A model generated the notes under the pieces. It ran no database searches, was not told the DNA's origin, and was given only the letters and a program-made list of their open reading frames with translations. Both the position numbers and the translations under genes were made by a program. Positions 1-11,585 of a stretch of 64,000 nt of DNA are shown one piece after another (within the stretch, counting starts at the first letter, position 1; the number at the start of each line of letters is the position of its first letter). The DNA is taken from positions 335,403,527-335,467,526 of the forward strand of contig CM042693.1 in assembly GCA_023614405.1 (NCBI GenBank). The letters are read 5' to 3'. This DNA comes from Avena insularis (taxonomy: Eukaryota; Streptophyta; Magnoliopsida; Poales; Poaceae).

Positions 1-2
1 AC

Positions 3-1482
3 GTGACCCAAACTCTCCACACATCATTCATGGAGATGGACGCCGACGGCAACGTCATCCCAAAGACGCCGCAAGCCGCGATCATGGCAGCCACTGCGTA
101 TCTCGCGGCTCACCCGCCTCCGGAGGAGGACCCGAAAAGAGCCATGCATAAGTCTGCACTCACCGGACTCGGACTTGTCGGAGCTGCGCTCCACGAAGAC
201 GCTCCCGTGGAGCCGAAGAAGAAAGCTCCGGCCAGGCGCGACCGGAGCCCCACCCATTCATCCGAAGAAGAGGAGGAACACGACCTTCCTCGAAGGAAGA
301 AGAGCTCTCATCACCGTAAACGCGACTACGACGCCCGAGACGCGCTTACACAACGCAAAATCGACAAAGCGCGAGCGAAACGTGCATGCTCGTCTGAATC
401 CGAGATGGACGAAGACGAAGGAGAACTCTGTGGAGCCCGATGCTTCAGCAGATCTGTTCGACGAACATAGATGCCACGCAACTTCAAGCTTCCTTCGGAT
501 ACTCCAAAGTTCAACGGCACGCAGGATCCAAAAGCCTGGCTCAGTGACCATCTGTCATCCGTCAAGCTGCACGGAGGTAACAAAGAAACCGCCATGCAAT
601 GCCTTCAGCTGCGGTGACGGTATGGCGCTGGTCAGCTCGGCGACCTATCATCGGGATCCATCCGAAGTTGGGAGGAGCGCACGGCTTCATCCGAAATTTC
701 AAGGGCACTAGCAAGAGGCCCGCCTCAATCGAAGAGTTGCGAGCATGCACTCGGAAGAACGGGTGAATCTATTAACGTACATACTACGCTGGTCTACCAC
801 CAAGAACTCCGCAACACATCTCCGAAGAGAGCCATCGACGCCGTGGCGGCCAAATGCCAAGATTTCAAGGAGGAACTTGGCGCGTCAAGCCCAAGACACT
901 CGACCACCTCATGGACATCGCCAATGTGGGCGGACGGCGAAGATTGCATTCACCGAGCACAATCGGATGAAGAGGACGACTACGGCCGAAGACGGGAACG
1001 CCGCAGCAAGAGGAGATCGCACGTGTACGAGGAGCGCGAAGGACCCGACATGGTCGCGGCCGGCTACGCCGACCGCCGCAACGACAACATCCGCAACAGC
1101 GGAGGATACCGCGGAGGAAACTTCCGCGACAATGACGCCAGACAACGGACCCTCAAAGATATGACAAACTTTCGGGTCCATGCACCATCCACTTCTACAT
1201 CGACAAACAGGATGGCAAAAGAAAGCCAGCCACATGCTCAAGGACCGCGAGTTCCGAAACTCGGCGAAAAGCATGGTGCAGATGAGGCAACAAGCCCCAA
1301 TCCCTGCGTTTGGAAACGCACCCGCGCAAGGAGAAATAGCGCTCGGAGCTCCTCCACCGCTGCCTATTGGAGGCCCAAACCATCCAGTCGCACCGGCACA
1401 GGACAATGCTGGGAACGGATACCCCCCACCGAAAGGAGCACTAAATATGATCCAGAAGGTACGCCCCACGAATAGGGTGTAG
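3..1482 (+). pseudogene. Tat gag, frameshifted
   Basis: Gag forms the virus-like particle and binds the element RNA. The N-terminal part (3-470) is open but turns basic and charged. Gag-like sequence then continues in other frames: near 484-600 it reads like the capsid core (a DTPKFNG-type start followed by a tryptophan-containing helix), near 700-935 it gives a segment like SIEELRACTRKNG, and 1180-1482 reads as the C-terminal tail ending at TAG 1480-1482. At least two frame changes are therefore present. I see no clear CCHC zinc knuckle. The last segment shares its frame with the downstream protease. Identification as gag is by position and family pattern; exact breakpoints were not fixed. 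Confidence 0.7.
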
Positions 1483-2238
1483 AAGAAGATCACCCGACAA
1501 ATCAACTTGGCCGTGGCAACTCCACCTGCAATCCCTGAGTACCTCGGCGGATTGGAGTCCTGCATCACATTCACTCGCGTGGATCACCCTTGCCAGATCC
1601 CTCGCCCAGGTCATGCTGCCCTGGTGTTGGAGGCGCAGATCGGAGGCTTCGAGATGAGTCGCGTCTTCATGGACGGCGGCAGCGGCATCAACCTAATGTT
1701 CGCAAGCACGCTAGCGGCAATGCGGATCCCGCAATGCAGCCTGGAACAGTCAGACACAACGTTCCACGACATCGTTCCAGGGAAGGACATATTCCCCCTG
1801 GGAAAAATAGGGCTCGATGTCATCTTCGGGAAGCCGGACAACTTTCGGCAGGAGCGACTCGAATTCGAAGTGGTGGACTGGCCGTTGCAATACCACGCCA
1901 TCCTGGGGCGTGTAGCATTCGCAAGGTTCCTGGCCGTCCCACACTACGCATACCTACTACTCAAGATGCCAGGACCGAGGGGCGTCATCACAATCCACGG
2001 GAGCTTCACCCGATCGGACCAATGCGACAGGGATTTCAACAAAATCTCCCAGTCTTTCGGCATGCAAGACGAGCTTGTAAGGCTCCGCGAGGTGACGGAC
2101 AACGGGGTACCCCTAGTCACAAGGCAGAACGCACCTGACATGTCCTTCGAATCCACCATCAACACCAAGAAAGTGCAGGTCCATCCGACGGATGCCTCCA
2201 AGACGGCACTGATTGCCAACGACCTCAGTCCCGCATAG
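1483..2238 (+). CDS. Tat aspartic protease region
   Basis: This retroviral-type aspartic protease would cut the Gag-Pol polyprotein. The motif VFMDGGSGINLMF holds the catalytic Asp in a D-G-G form common in Tat elements, and a downstream AILGR is the usual strand near the end of the fold. The frame is the same as gag C-terminus upstream and RT downstream. It starts after TAG 1480-1482 and ends at TAG 2236-2238; the longest ATG-less reading starts just after the first stop, with the conserved block beginning near 1507. The catalytic residues look intact, so the segment is broken only at its borders. Confidence 0.8.
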   Translation, partial: KKITRQINLAVATPPAIPEYLGGLESCITFTRVDHPCQIPRPGHAALVLEAQIGGFEMSRVFMDGGSGINLMFASTLAAMRIPQCSLEQSDTTFHDIVPGKDIFPLGKIGLDVIFGKPDNFRQERLEFEVVDWPLQYHAILGRVAFARFLAVPHYAYLLLKMPGPRGVITIHGSFTRSDQCDRDFNKISQSFGMQDELVRLREVTDNGVPLVTRQNAPDMSFESTINTKKVQVHPTDASKTALIANDLSPA

Positions 2239-3645
2239 GAAGGCGTGCTCATCGAATTCCTCCGTGAGCGCTGGGAAATCTTCGCCTGGTGTCCTGCGGA
2301 CATGCCAGGAGTTCCCAGGGAATTCGCCGAGCACGCACTCAATGTCTTTCCAGACACCAAGCCAATCAAGCAGTCCATCTGGAGACTGTCCGAGCCACGA
2401 GCCGAAGCTATCGGCAAGGAAATCAATAGACTACTCGGCGCAGACTTCATCAGGGAAATCAAGGAAAGCGAGTGGCTTGCAAACACAGTTATGGTCCCCA
2501 AAAAGGACACGGACATCCTACGGATGTGCGTGGATTTCACGTCACTAAACAAGCATTGCCCAAAGGACCACTTCCCTCTTCCTCGGATCGATCAAATCAT
2601 CGATTCGACTGCAGGCTGTGAGAAACTCTCCTTCCTCGACGCCTACTCAGGCTATAACCAGATTCGACTCAAGGTCGAAGATCAGGAGAAAACGGCGTTT
2701 ATCACACCGTTCGGAGTATTCTGCTACAACACAATGCCCTTCGGGCTAAAGAACGCAGGTGCCACGTACCAGCGATGCATGCAGGCCTGCCTCAAAGACC
2801 AGATCGGTCGCAATGTACAAGTCTACGTCGACGACATAGTGATAAAAACCAAGGAGGCAAGGACACTTATCGACGATCTCCGCGAGACGTTTGACAACCT
2901 TGATCGCTACAGGATCAAGCTCAACCCCGAAAAGTGCGCCTTCGGCGTCCCATCGGGTCAGCTACTTGGGTACTTCATCTCTCAGCGAGGGATCGAGGCA
3001 AACCCGAAGAAAATCAGAGCCATCATGGCAATGGAGAAGCTGAAAAACCTCAAAGGCGTCCAACAGCTCGCGGGGCGAATAGCGGCGCTAAGCAGATTCA
3101 TCAGCCGCATGGGCGAGAAGGCCCTGCCATTCTACCAACTGATGCACAAAGCAGATAAATTCGGGTGGACGCCAGAAGCCAACGATGCATTCGAAAGCCT
3201 CAAGCGGCTTCTCTCCACCTCGCCCGTCTTGGTCACGCCAAAGGAGCGCGAGCCTCTGCTGCTGTACATATCAGCCACACATCAGGTGGTCAGCACCGTA
3301 CTAGTGGTCGAACAACCCGAAGAGGGCAAGACCCACGGGGTCCAACGCCCAATCTACTACCTCAGCGAGGTACTCACTCCAACCAAACAGTGGTACCCTC
3401 ACTACCAGAAACTCGCCTACGGCGTGTTCATGATGGCTCGACGGTTGAGCCACTACTTCCAGGAGCATCAGGTGATGGTCGTCAATGAGGCACCCCTGAA
3501 CAGCATCCTGAATAACCCGGAGGCCACAGGACGCGTGGCCCTGTGGGGCATCGAACTGTCACCTTTGGACATCGTCTACGAGAAGCGACTCGCAATCAAA
3601 TCTCAAGTCCTTCCGGACTTCCTGGTACATTGGATGGAGCTATAG
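2239..3645 (+). CDS. Tat reverse transcriptase with vestigial first RNase H
   Basis: The RT would copy element RNA into DNA. Visible RT landmarks in order: DFIREIKESEWLANTVMVPKK, then RMCVDFTSLNK, SFLDAYSGYNQI, FGLKNAGATYQR, and the catalytic YVDDIVIK (YxDD intact, about residue 192 of the segment), followed by LGYFISQRGIEANP and the connection region. From about 3220 a Ty3-type RNase H remnant follows: the expected first catalytic Asp is absent (LLLYISATHQVV), as is usual in Tat elements, where a second RNase H took over. The segment is open from TAG 2236 to TAG 3643-3645, in the same frame on both sides. Confidence 0.9.
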   Translation, partial: EGVLIEFLRERWEIFAWCPADMPGVPREFAEHALNVFPDTKPIKQSIWRLSEPRAEAIGKEINRLLGADFIREIKESEWLANTVMVPKKDTDILRMCVDFTSLNKHCPKDHFPLPRIDQIIDSTAGCEKLSFLDAYSGYNQIRLKVEDQEKTAFITPFGVFCYNTMPFGLKNAGATYQRCMQACLKDQIGRNVQVYVDDIVIKTKEARTLIDDLRETFDNLDRYRIKLNPEKCAFGVPSGQLLGYFISQRGIEANPKKIRAIMAMEKLKNLKGVQQLAGRIAALSRFISRMGEKALPFYQLMHKADKFGWTPEANDAFESLKRLLSTSPVLVTPKEREPLLLYISATHQVVSTVLVVEQPEEGKTHGVQRPIYYLSEVLTPTKQWYPHYQKLAYGVFMMARRLSHYFQEHQVMVVNEAPLNSILNNPEATGRVALWGIELSPLDIVYEKRLAIKSQVLPDFLVHWMEL

Positions 3646-5463
3646 CTGCCATATACCCTAGACATGTCGCAGTCATGGACGATGCACTTCGACGGCTCCA
3701 AGCGTGAAGCTGGAGCAGGAGCAGGGGTCATACTGACCTCCCTGCAAGGGGACAAGATGAAGTACGTCCTTCGGATGAAATTCCGAGCCTCCAACAACGA
3801 GGCCGAATACGAAGCCCTCATCCATGGCATGAGGATGGCAAAGATATGCGGCGCAACGCGCCTGGTCATCTATGGTGACTCCAACCTCGTCGTCCAGCAG
3901 ACGATGAATGAGTGCGACGCACACGCCGAAAACATGATCGCGTACCGCGCAATCTACAATGCACTCGAAGGAGAATTCGACGGCTGCGAGCTTCGACACG
4001 TTGGAAGAGAAAGCAACGAGGAGGCCGACAGACTCGCCAACATCGGCTCCACCTGCACCAAGGTGCCACCAGGTGTGTTCCTCGAACAGATCTGCGTGCC
4101 ATCCATCAAGCGGAAATTCCCCAAGGGATCGCCCGAAGAAGCAGAACACTCAGGGGCTACGCTGCCCGAAGGTCATGAAGGACCCGAAAAATTGGACACC
4201 GAGGTCGCCATGGTCAACCTAATGCAGGTCATGGCAGTCGAAGAAACATGGACGCGACCATACCTCCAGTTCCTGATAAACGGAGCACTACCTGACAGCC
4301 CAACAGATGCCCGGTGCATATCTCGTCGGTCAAAGGCCTTCACCATCATCAATGGCGAGCTGTATAAGCGCAGTATTACGGGTGTACTACAATGGTGCGT
4401 CACCATCGATGATGGCAAAGCCATACTCCAAGACATCCACGAGGGCATCTGCGGCCATCACGCAGGCAGCCGCTCCCTTGTGGCCAAAGCTCTCTGGCGA
4501 TTCTCGCCAACGGCCATGAGCGACGCAAAGGACATCGTCCGAAGATGCAACGGATGCCAACGGTTCGCCGACAAACCGCATGCACCTGGGTCTGAACTCA
4601 GACCCATACCTATAGCCTGGCCTTTTGCTCAATGGGGCCTCGACATGATCGGCAAACTGCCAAAGTCCTCGAAAGGGGGACACTTTTACCTCTTGGTTGC
4701 GGTCGACAAGTTCACCAAGTGGGTCGAGGCCATGTCGGTCACCAACCAGAAAGGCAAAACTACCGTCAAGTTCTTCGAATCCATCGTCTACAGGTTCGGC
4801 GTACCACACAGCATCATCATCGACAACGGATCGAACTTCATCTCCGAGGAGTTCCAGGACTTCTGCGAAGGCCTTGGGATCAACATCACGTATGCCTCAG
4901 TGGCACACCCGCAAACGAATGGACAAGTGGAAAAGGCCAACGGCCTAATCGGCGCTGGTATAAAGAAGCGCCTCATGAGTCCACTCGAAAGGAAGGCTGG
5001 AGCCTGGACGAAAGAGCTACCATCCGTCCTGTGGAGCTTACGGACTATGCCAAACAGCTCCACCAGCTACACGCCGTTCTTCATGGTGCACGGAGCTGAG
5101 GCCGTGCTACCAGCCGAAGTACGCCACCAGTCCCCCAGGGTCGTCGCATACAACGAAGCCGAATCCACGGCTGCACTCGAGGACACCGTCGACACACTCG
5201 ACGAAGCAAGAGACATAGCAGCAGCTCGATCAGCGGTGTACCAGCAGAGTCTCCACAACTACCACAGCCGACGGCTGCTCCCAAGGTCCTTCGTCTTGCG
5301 ACTCAAGCAAACACGACCGAAGAAATTCGAGTCACCATGGGAAGGACCCTACGTCATCACCGAAGTCATCCCAGGTGGCGCCTATCGCCTCAAGCACGTG
5401 GAATCTGGAGTCACATACTCCAATCCATGGAACATCGCGCACTTGCGACGATTCTACGCCTAG
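3646..5463 (+). CDS. Tat second RNase H plus integrase
   Basis: The segment begins with a second RNase H of archaeal/plant type: MHFDGS (catalytic Asp), NNEAEYEALIHG (Glu), YGDSNLVVQQ (Asp) and NEEADRLAN (Asp) are all present. Integrase follows: the zinc-binding part with HEGICGHHAG and CNGCQRF (HHCC), then the catalytic triad in WGLDMIGKLP, IIDNGSNF and TNGQVEKANG, and a C-terminal GPY/F-type module at WEGPYVITEV. The protein ends at RRFYA with TAG 5461-5463, a normal end for this family. There is no chromodomain. Apart from the TAG at its upstream border I see no lesion. Confidence 0.92.
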   Translation: MPYTLDMSQSWTMHFDGSKREAGAGAGVILTSLQGDKMKYVLRMKFRASNNEAEYEALIHGMRMAKICGATRLVIYGDSNLVVQQTMNECDAHAENMIAYRAIYNALEGEFDGCELRHVGRESNEEADRLANIGSTCTKVPPGVFLEQICVPSIKRKFPKGSPEEAEHSGATLPEGHEGPEKLDTEVAMVNLMQVMAVEETWTRPYLQFLINGALPDSPTDARCISRRSKAFTIINGELYKRSITGVLQWCVTIDDGKAILQDIHEGICGHHAGSRSLVAKALWRFSPTAMSDAKDIVRRCNGCQRFADKPHAPGSELRPIPIAWPFAQWGLDMIGKLPKSSKGGHFYLLVAVDKFTKWVEAMSVTNQKGKTTVKFFESIVYRFGVPHSIIIDNGSNFISEEFQDFCEGLGINITYASVAHPQTNGQVEKANGLIGAGIKKRLMSPLERKAGAWTKELPSVLWSLRTMPNSSTSYTPFFMVHGAEAVLPAEVRHQSPRVVAYNEAESTAALEDTVDTLDEARDIAAARSAVYQQSLHNYHSRRLLPRSFVLRLKQTRPKKFESPWEGPYVITEVIPGGAYRLKHVESGVTYSNPWNIAHLRRFYA

Positions 5464-5807
5464 CTACCTACCCCTTACTTTCCATAAGGCTTTTCAGCCA
5501 AGGCTACTCAGCCGAACAATGTACTTCCTCCATTACGATATAATTAAAGCTAAGTGTCTCGCCCCAAATTTCTGTTCGCTATTTTGCAACTTTACTTTAT
5601 GCTCCAAACACACTCGGGGGCTCCCCCCACCTCACGATTTCATCGACTGAGGATCAAGCGTGTACACCTGAGTAGCTGACAACGTCAGGCAAACGAAAAG
5701 GACACGTACTCAATCAAAGCACTGCGTGCTCACAAACCTTTACAACAAAGGGCACAACACGCCCAGCCGAAATATACAAAGTTTATATCTATCTCTTTTT
5801 TCAGGTA

Positions 5808-6565
5808 CTACCTATTCTGAAGAATAACCTGAGCACGCTGCTCAAACAAATCTACGACATGTTCGGCATACTGCCTTACAGCTGCATAATGCGGACGCAT
5901 GTCCCACTCATCATCATCCGGCCGAGGAGGTGGCCCAGCGGCCACAGCAGCCAAATCTACATCAGGCAGTGCAACCTCACAAGAGACAAAGTAGCCTTGA
6001 CTCCGGCGACGAGCTGTTGCCGCACCAACTCCTTGACATTGCTCACGTTACGAAACTTCGACAGAAGACCCGCAAGGCTTGTCGGTACGGCATCCAAAGG
6101 AAACATGACGTGCAGCACCGAGACAAGCGACGTCTGCACTTGGCGAAGCACGCGAGAAACCTGGTGCACACGATCCTGCACCGTCGCCAGAGCCATGGCA
6201 CGGTCACGATCCATCCAGAAGAAGCCATCGACCTCCATGTCCCGTTGAGTCAGGCAATTGACCCGAACAGCGACATGCTCCTTCTCTTCCCTCGGAGCAA
6301 GGTTCGCACGTGCGACAATTGCAACAAATAAGCGCAAGGCCAGCAGGCTCACCCGAAAAACCGAGCTACAGCTCGAACCAAAGAACAACTTACATTGTAG
6401 CTGCTCGGATAGCCGAACCAGTTCCGCCATCAAGTACTCCTCTCTGGCTGCACCACTATCTGCCTTGGACTTCCAAACGTCGGCATGACCGTGCAACCCG
6501 AGCAACTCCCTCTCCAGACTACACACACGATCCCGAAGAAAAGCGAGTTGCAAGGAATCATCCAA
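5808..6565 (-). pseudogene. Tat antisense gene, 3' exons
   Basis: On the minus strand this stretch carries the last exons of the antisense gene typical of grass Tat elements. An upstream exon (6565 down to about 6390) reads as a coiled coil (RDRVCSLERELLGLHGHADV, then MAELVRLSEQLQ). After a likely intron a second exon starts near 6305 and contains RDRAMALATVQDRVHQVSR and a segment ending near 5960. There the frame must shift by one to reach a conserved-looking tail (RPDDDEWDMRPHYAAVRQYA) ending at TAG 5808-5810. The function of these antisense proteins is unknown. The call rests on strand, position in the element and resemblance to other antisense Tat proteins; intron borders are estimates. 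Confidence 0.6.
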
Positions 6566-6786
6566 AGATGGTCACAGCGGCATTGCGGACGGGGTGTCAA
6601 CAGGGTCAGCACCCGAAGGAACCTAGAGCAGCAGAAAAAGAAAGGGACACAAACATTCAGACAATGGCAGAGCACAACTCAGAAGAATTCATTAAACATA
6701 TAAGGCCACTACGTGGCACAAGGATGGTGTTCCTTCAAAATATTTACAGCAAAAGCAGACTACAAACTATCCTACGTCTACAAAGC

Positions 6787-7483
6787 CTAAGACGTGGCAC
6801 CCTGAGTCGCCTCGGAACCAGACTGCCTAGCTTTGGCCCCGCCCTGCTGCCGAAGTGCATACTCAGATAGCAAATCAATGAGCTTGGGCCCATATCGTTT
6901 GTAGCGAGCGGAGTAGGCAGCAAAGGCTACCTAGGATCCATCTGCAGTCGTCGGCATCCGGGAGGTGATCTGGGGCAGGTCCAGCTCCGCTCCAGCCGCC
7001 AAGGCCATCGCCAGCCCGACGGACGCGCCGATGCCCTTCTGCTTGCGCTTGTACACCGCAGGCGCTTCGGCTGACAGAGCCTCCGCCAGAGCATCCACAT
7101 CATCGAGGGCCGCGCCCTTAGGAACAAGCTCCATGTAAAAGCGGCCAATGACCTCCTTCGCCTTGGCAAGGGAGCTGACGACGGTGCTGCAGCGGTCTTC
7201 GACCGCCACAGTAGCATCATCTAGAGCACTACCGTGCTCTAGAGCACCGCGGTCAAACTCAATGCCTGCGGCATCTGAGACATAAAAAAGAGAAGACATG
7301 AAGAAAAGCAGCACAGAAGAATACAGGAAACACGAAGAAACAGGCAGAAATACAGCACTTACCCGAAATAGCCTTGGCAGCAGCCATGAGCTTCGCCGCC
7401 ACCCCTCTCTCGCGCACAGCTGCAACAGTGGCCAGCTGCTCCTTACGGTCCGCGGCCTCCTGTTGCAGACGCTCTTTCGCTTC
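6787..7483 (-). pseudogene. Tat antisense gene, middle exons
   Basis: Two minus-strand exons are visible. The first, 7483 down to 7363, is a coiled-coil exon (EAKERLQQEAADRKEQLATV) ending at a donor-like GG|GTAAGTG. The second runs from an acceptor-like CTCAG at 7275 down to about 6787, with IGRFYMELVPKGAALDDVDA and KQKGIGASVGLAMALAAGAE, then a TAG at 6931-6933 (probably TGG originally), then more open frame ending at TAG 6787-6789. The 7483 end is where the solo LTR interrupts the exon; the same coiled coil resumes at 11590 on the other side. The product is presumed non-functional. Confidence 0.65.
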
Positions 7484-10400
7484 TGTAGCGGGAGTGTCCC
7501 AACCTTTATTAACATAAGGTGGTGTCCCCTGTGTTTACAATGCTAGTCCCTGGATTAATAGCTAGCATCCACAGTTTAGATGTAATATCGAGAAACAAAG
7601 GTCATAATATAACTTTATAACCAGGAGTAACATAATTTTATTACATCTTTACATAGCTCATTTGGCTATTACATTATATTGCAGCGGAATAACTATAAGC
7701 ATGGGGTCCATCATCTTCAAAGTGCCACAGGCAGACATGTTGGTTGTAGACTTTGTAATCCTAATCAATCAATCTTCACTAAAACAATCAAACCTGCAAC
7801 ATTACAAGTTACAGCAATAAGGGTCAATACATTTGAATTGTATTGGCAAGTTTCACTACTTAGTTGAATACAAGTGGATCCTATCAATACATGCATTTTT
7901 GGCTAAGTGGAGTTTTAGGCTCATTTGCAGAAAGCAATAATTTATCCTGTCTTTTCAAAATGGTTTTGGTCCTTTGTCAAATCTTTGAAAACTTCTTGGT
8001 AAAGTCCAAGGGTTTAAGTTGTTATCAAAATCTCCTTGAACTACTTGGTAACCCCAAGTGTTCAAATATTCAACAAAATCTCTTGAGTTCCTTGGTAACC
8101 CCAAGTACATCAAGTTTTAACCAAATCTCTTGAGCTCCTTGGTAACCCTAAGTGCGTCAAGTTTTTGTTTTTAGAAATTGGAATGTCGAGATCTCCCATA
8201 GCTTCAAACTTTAGTTGCTCAGTATTGTCCATAACCGGGGACACGGCTAAGTACTTAGATTTTATTATCTTCTGCAGAAGTTGCACACTTTACCCACATG
8301 TCACAATCCCATCTTGTTGCCACGGTGCCACTGGATTAGTGCTCACCAAGATGGAGTACTGGCAGATTGAGAATGTGACGAAGTCTTTCCAAAAGGTCCT
8401 CCCATACACCATTGCTAGCTTGTCTTCAGCACCCATGTAGGATTCCAGGTCCCCATGTCCAGTAAACTGAAGACAATGCATGGGTCTTCCCAATGTAGTT
8501 GACTAAGCCAGAGCCATAAATAGCATGTGGTTGCACACGAAAGCCACAATTGGAGAAACATGTTCAATCTCTAAGTTTCCTGGGTGGTTTCTTTTGGAGC
8601 ACAACACAAAGAGATTGCCATAGACATGGTTCCTTTTGTTGCCACCTTCTCCAAAACTCAAAGTAACCTTGGCCACCCAGGTGGTTCATTGAGTCCTTGT
8701 TTTATTATATAAAATCACAAGTCCTTTTCTCAACTTCATAAAATCTCAACATGTAACTCTTTTCAAAATAGAGCATGGCTAAGCATGTAACCACTACATT
8801 GTTTTCACTAAGGAATGTATAGGGTATCCTATTAGGATTTAGCATAGCATAAGTATAAAATTGTTTTCATGCATGTTTCAAAATCCACTAAGTATAATGA
8901 AAATAGTAGGACTTTTAGATGAGAGTGTAACTTGCCTTTCTTTTGGTAGGGAATGTTGGTTCACTCCTTGATCTTGCTAGTCTCACACTTTTCTAACTTC
9001 ACTACAATCAATCAAGCAAACACAAAATCAACTAGCATTCCAAACCAATAATCAATCAAACAATTTCACACACAAAAACAATAGGATCTAAGTCATGCAT
9101 GTAAGCATGCAAGGGATGGTTCTATTTGCAAGGATGGTCTCCACTAGGCTTCTAAACTTTATAAGGTTCAAAGTGGTCATTTTCTAAAGTGGCCAAGTCA
9201 TTTGCAAAAGGGTTTTGTCCAAAAACCATTTTTAAGTCCATTCATTATTTTATGTGGTGGAAAATATTTTTACCAAATCAAAATCTTTAAGTCTTTCACC
9301 AAATAAGTTGTTAATCCCCAAAACTTGGTGTTTAAGGTCAGTAGGTTTGGTCCAAAACATTTTCCCAAAGTTTTTACTCCAAAAACATTTTCATAATAAA
9401 ACCATTATTTTTATTTGGCTAAAAATGGGCTAAATCAATTAATCCACCCTAGACTTTCACCAAATCCATTTTCAAAACCATGGGTTGGTTCCTAGGGTAA
9501 GCAAGTTTACAACAGACCATTTTTCAAAGGTTTTAACCCTAAAAACATTTTTGAATCATTTTTCTAATCTAAACAAGCATACAAATGTTTCTGCAAAATC
9601 AAACAATCTAACAGATACTATTTACTAAATAAAAGGCATGGTTGGCTAGGGCTTGTTCCACTGATTCCAATGATACCAAATTTGCAATTTTTGGACGTGT
9701 GGATCAAAAGTTATAGGGTTTTCAAATTGCAACTTAAATCTGTTTTTCAAATTCTGTTTTAAACAGAACTGGCCACGCGTCGCAATATGACTGGCTGGTA
9801 CCGGTTCGCATGGATCAGGTGATGCGGACCATAGGATCTAATTTAGATCGAGCGGCGCAGAGGCATACGATACCTCTTCGCTTATAATCTATCACAGCCA
9901 TACGATCTTGATCTAACGGACCTAAACAACAGGCCACTAACTGGCGGCGTTGCGCGGCGGTGGACGGCGGCGACGGTCAGGCAGCGGGCTAGCGGCAGTT
10001 CTAGGAAGCAAGGAAGACAGAGGGGGTGCTCACCGAGATTGCGGGAGGCTGGGTAAGCTCAACGTGTGGTCGACGAGGCAGGGGGCGCACGGGAACGGTG
10101 GCGATTGCTCGTCAGAGACGTCGTCGGCGTCGGGTGGTTCATGAAAGTCTGGCGGTCGTGATCGTGCTGTAGATCATGCGGAGGCAACCGAGGGTGTGGT
10201 CAGACGCGTAAGATCAAGGAGATGACGCGTGCGTGAACTAGAAGGTGCGGGGTGGTCTGAAACTACATGGGTACTTGCCAGAGTTGAAGACAGACGCGGC
10301 GGCGAGGTCAGAGCTTGTCGAAGGTGATGCTCTGGGGCGCCCGCGGTTGAACGGAGGGTACTGGGAGAATCGTCTAGGGGTGGGGAGTCTGCTCGTGTGC

Positions 10401-11585
10401 TCGGGGAGGTAGGAGGTGGCGAGTACTGGCCGGAATTGGAGGAGGAAGCTCGTCGGACCGAGGATGGTGTGGCGAGAAATGGAGCAGCCTGGGGGCGTGT
10501 CGAGGTGGGGCGACAGTGGGGAAAGGAGGAGGAGACGCTGGCGATTAATAGGACGTGGTCGCAGCGAGGTTGAGGCGCGGCATTACTGCGAATTAAAGCC
10601 GCGACATCAACGGCAGGAAACGGCCGGCGTGGTCGTCGCGAGGAAGAAGGTGAGCTGGAAATGTGGGTTCTGCTGGTAAGTGAGAAAGGGAGTGAGGGAA
10701 GGGTCCACCAGTCATTCACTGCACGGGTTCGATAATGAGTGTGAATCGTTTTCTTTCAGAAGGGAGAGAGGGGTTGGTACTGGGCCTTGTTGGGCTTGGT
10801 CGGCTGGGCTGGTCCAGATCCTATTTTTTTCTTTCAAATGCCTTTTCCTTTTTCTGTTTCTAATTTCTGTTTTGAAATTCAAACAAACAAACAACATTCA
10901 AATCAATTCAAACAATCACCACACTAAACAACTTTGAATTTGGTTCTGTTTAGTAACATAATCCAAAATTCCAAAACCAAAATAATAATTTTTATTTTGG
11001 GGTCCATTATTATTTAAATAAATAGACCTTGTTTAATAAATCAATTAGGATTTGTTTTTAATCCAAACTCCATTTTGAAAACCAAATATTTTCAAACCAA
11101 AACAGTAGGTTTTATTTGGGAATATAAAATATTTGGAAAACTTATTTCAAATAATTAAATAAGTTTTGATGTTTTTTTGGAAATAGTAAAACCTTTATTA
11201 ATAATACTTGGATATTAAATCCTTATTATTTTTATTCAAATAAACCTTTACTAGTTTTATCAAAACAAAATGTTTTATTTCAAAAGCTTGGCCAAGGTTT
11301 AATTTGGCTCTCTATAAAATAATATTTATTAATAAAACTTCTATTTCATTTGGAAACCAAATCCTTTTATTTTAAAAGATCCAAAATAGTAGTTTTTAAA
11401 TATTTTTATTTTCCTTTAATAAATGTTTATCTTTTTAAATCTCTTTAGGATTTTATTTGATCCAACTTGGTTTGAAGTTCCAATTGAATTCAAAAAGTTT
11501 CTTCTGGCCCTGAAAATCAAACAAAGTTTTATTTTATTTATTTATTTTTCACATTACAAGATTTGGAAAATCTTGGGATGTGACA
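7484..11585 (-). mobile_element. Solo long LTR nested in the Tat element
   Basis: The insert starts TGTAGCGGGAGTGTCCC and ends GGGATGTGACA, and GCTTC flanks it on both sides (7479-7483 and 11586-11590), so the borders are firm. Read on the minus strand it begins TGTCACATCCC, the common start of long Ty3 LTRs in grasses. No gag, pol, primer-binding site or second LTR is visible in 4.1 kb, so a solo LTR left by LTR-LTR recombination is the simplest reading. It shares blocks with the inserts at 51533-54614 and 15498-19034 (for example near 8227 and 7690-7740). A GC-rich block at about 9940-10740 probably corresponds to promoter and leader. Open frames in it look like chance. Confidence 0.8.

Noticed and set aside
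10174..10719. 181-codon minus-strand frame in GC-rich DNA
   Set aside because: It lies in the promoter/leader block of a solo LTR; low-complexity Ser/Pro/Arg composition and no counterpart in the related LTRs.
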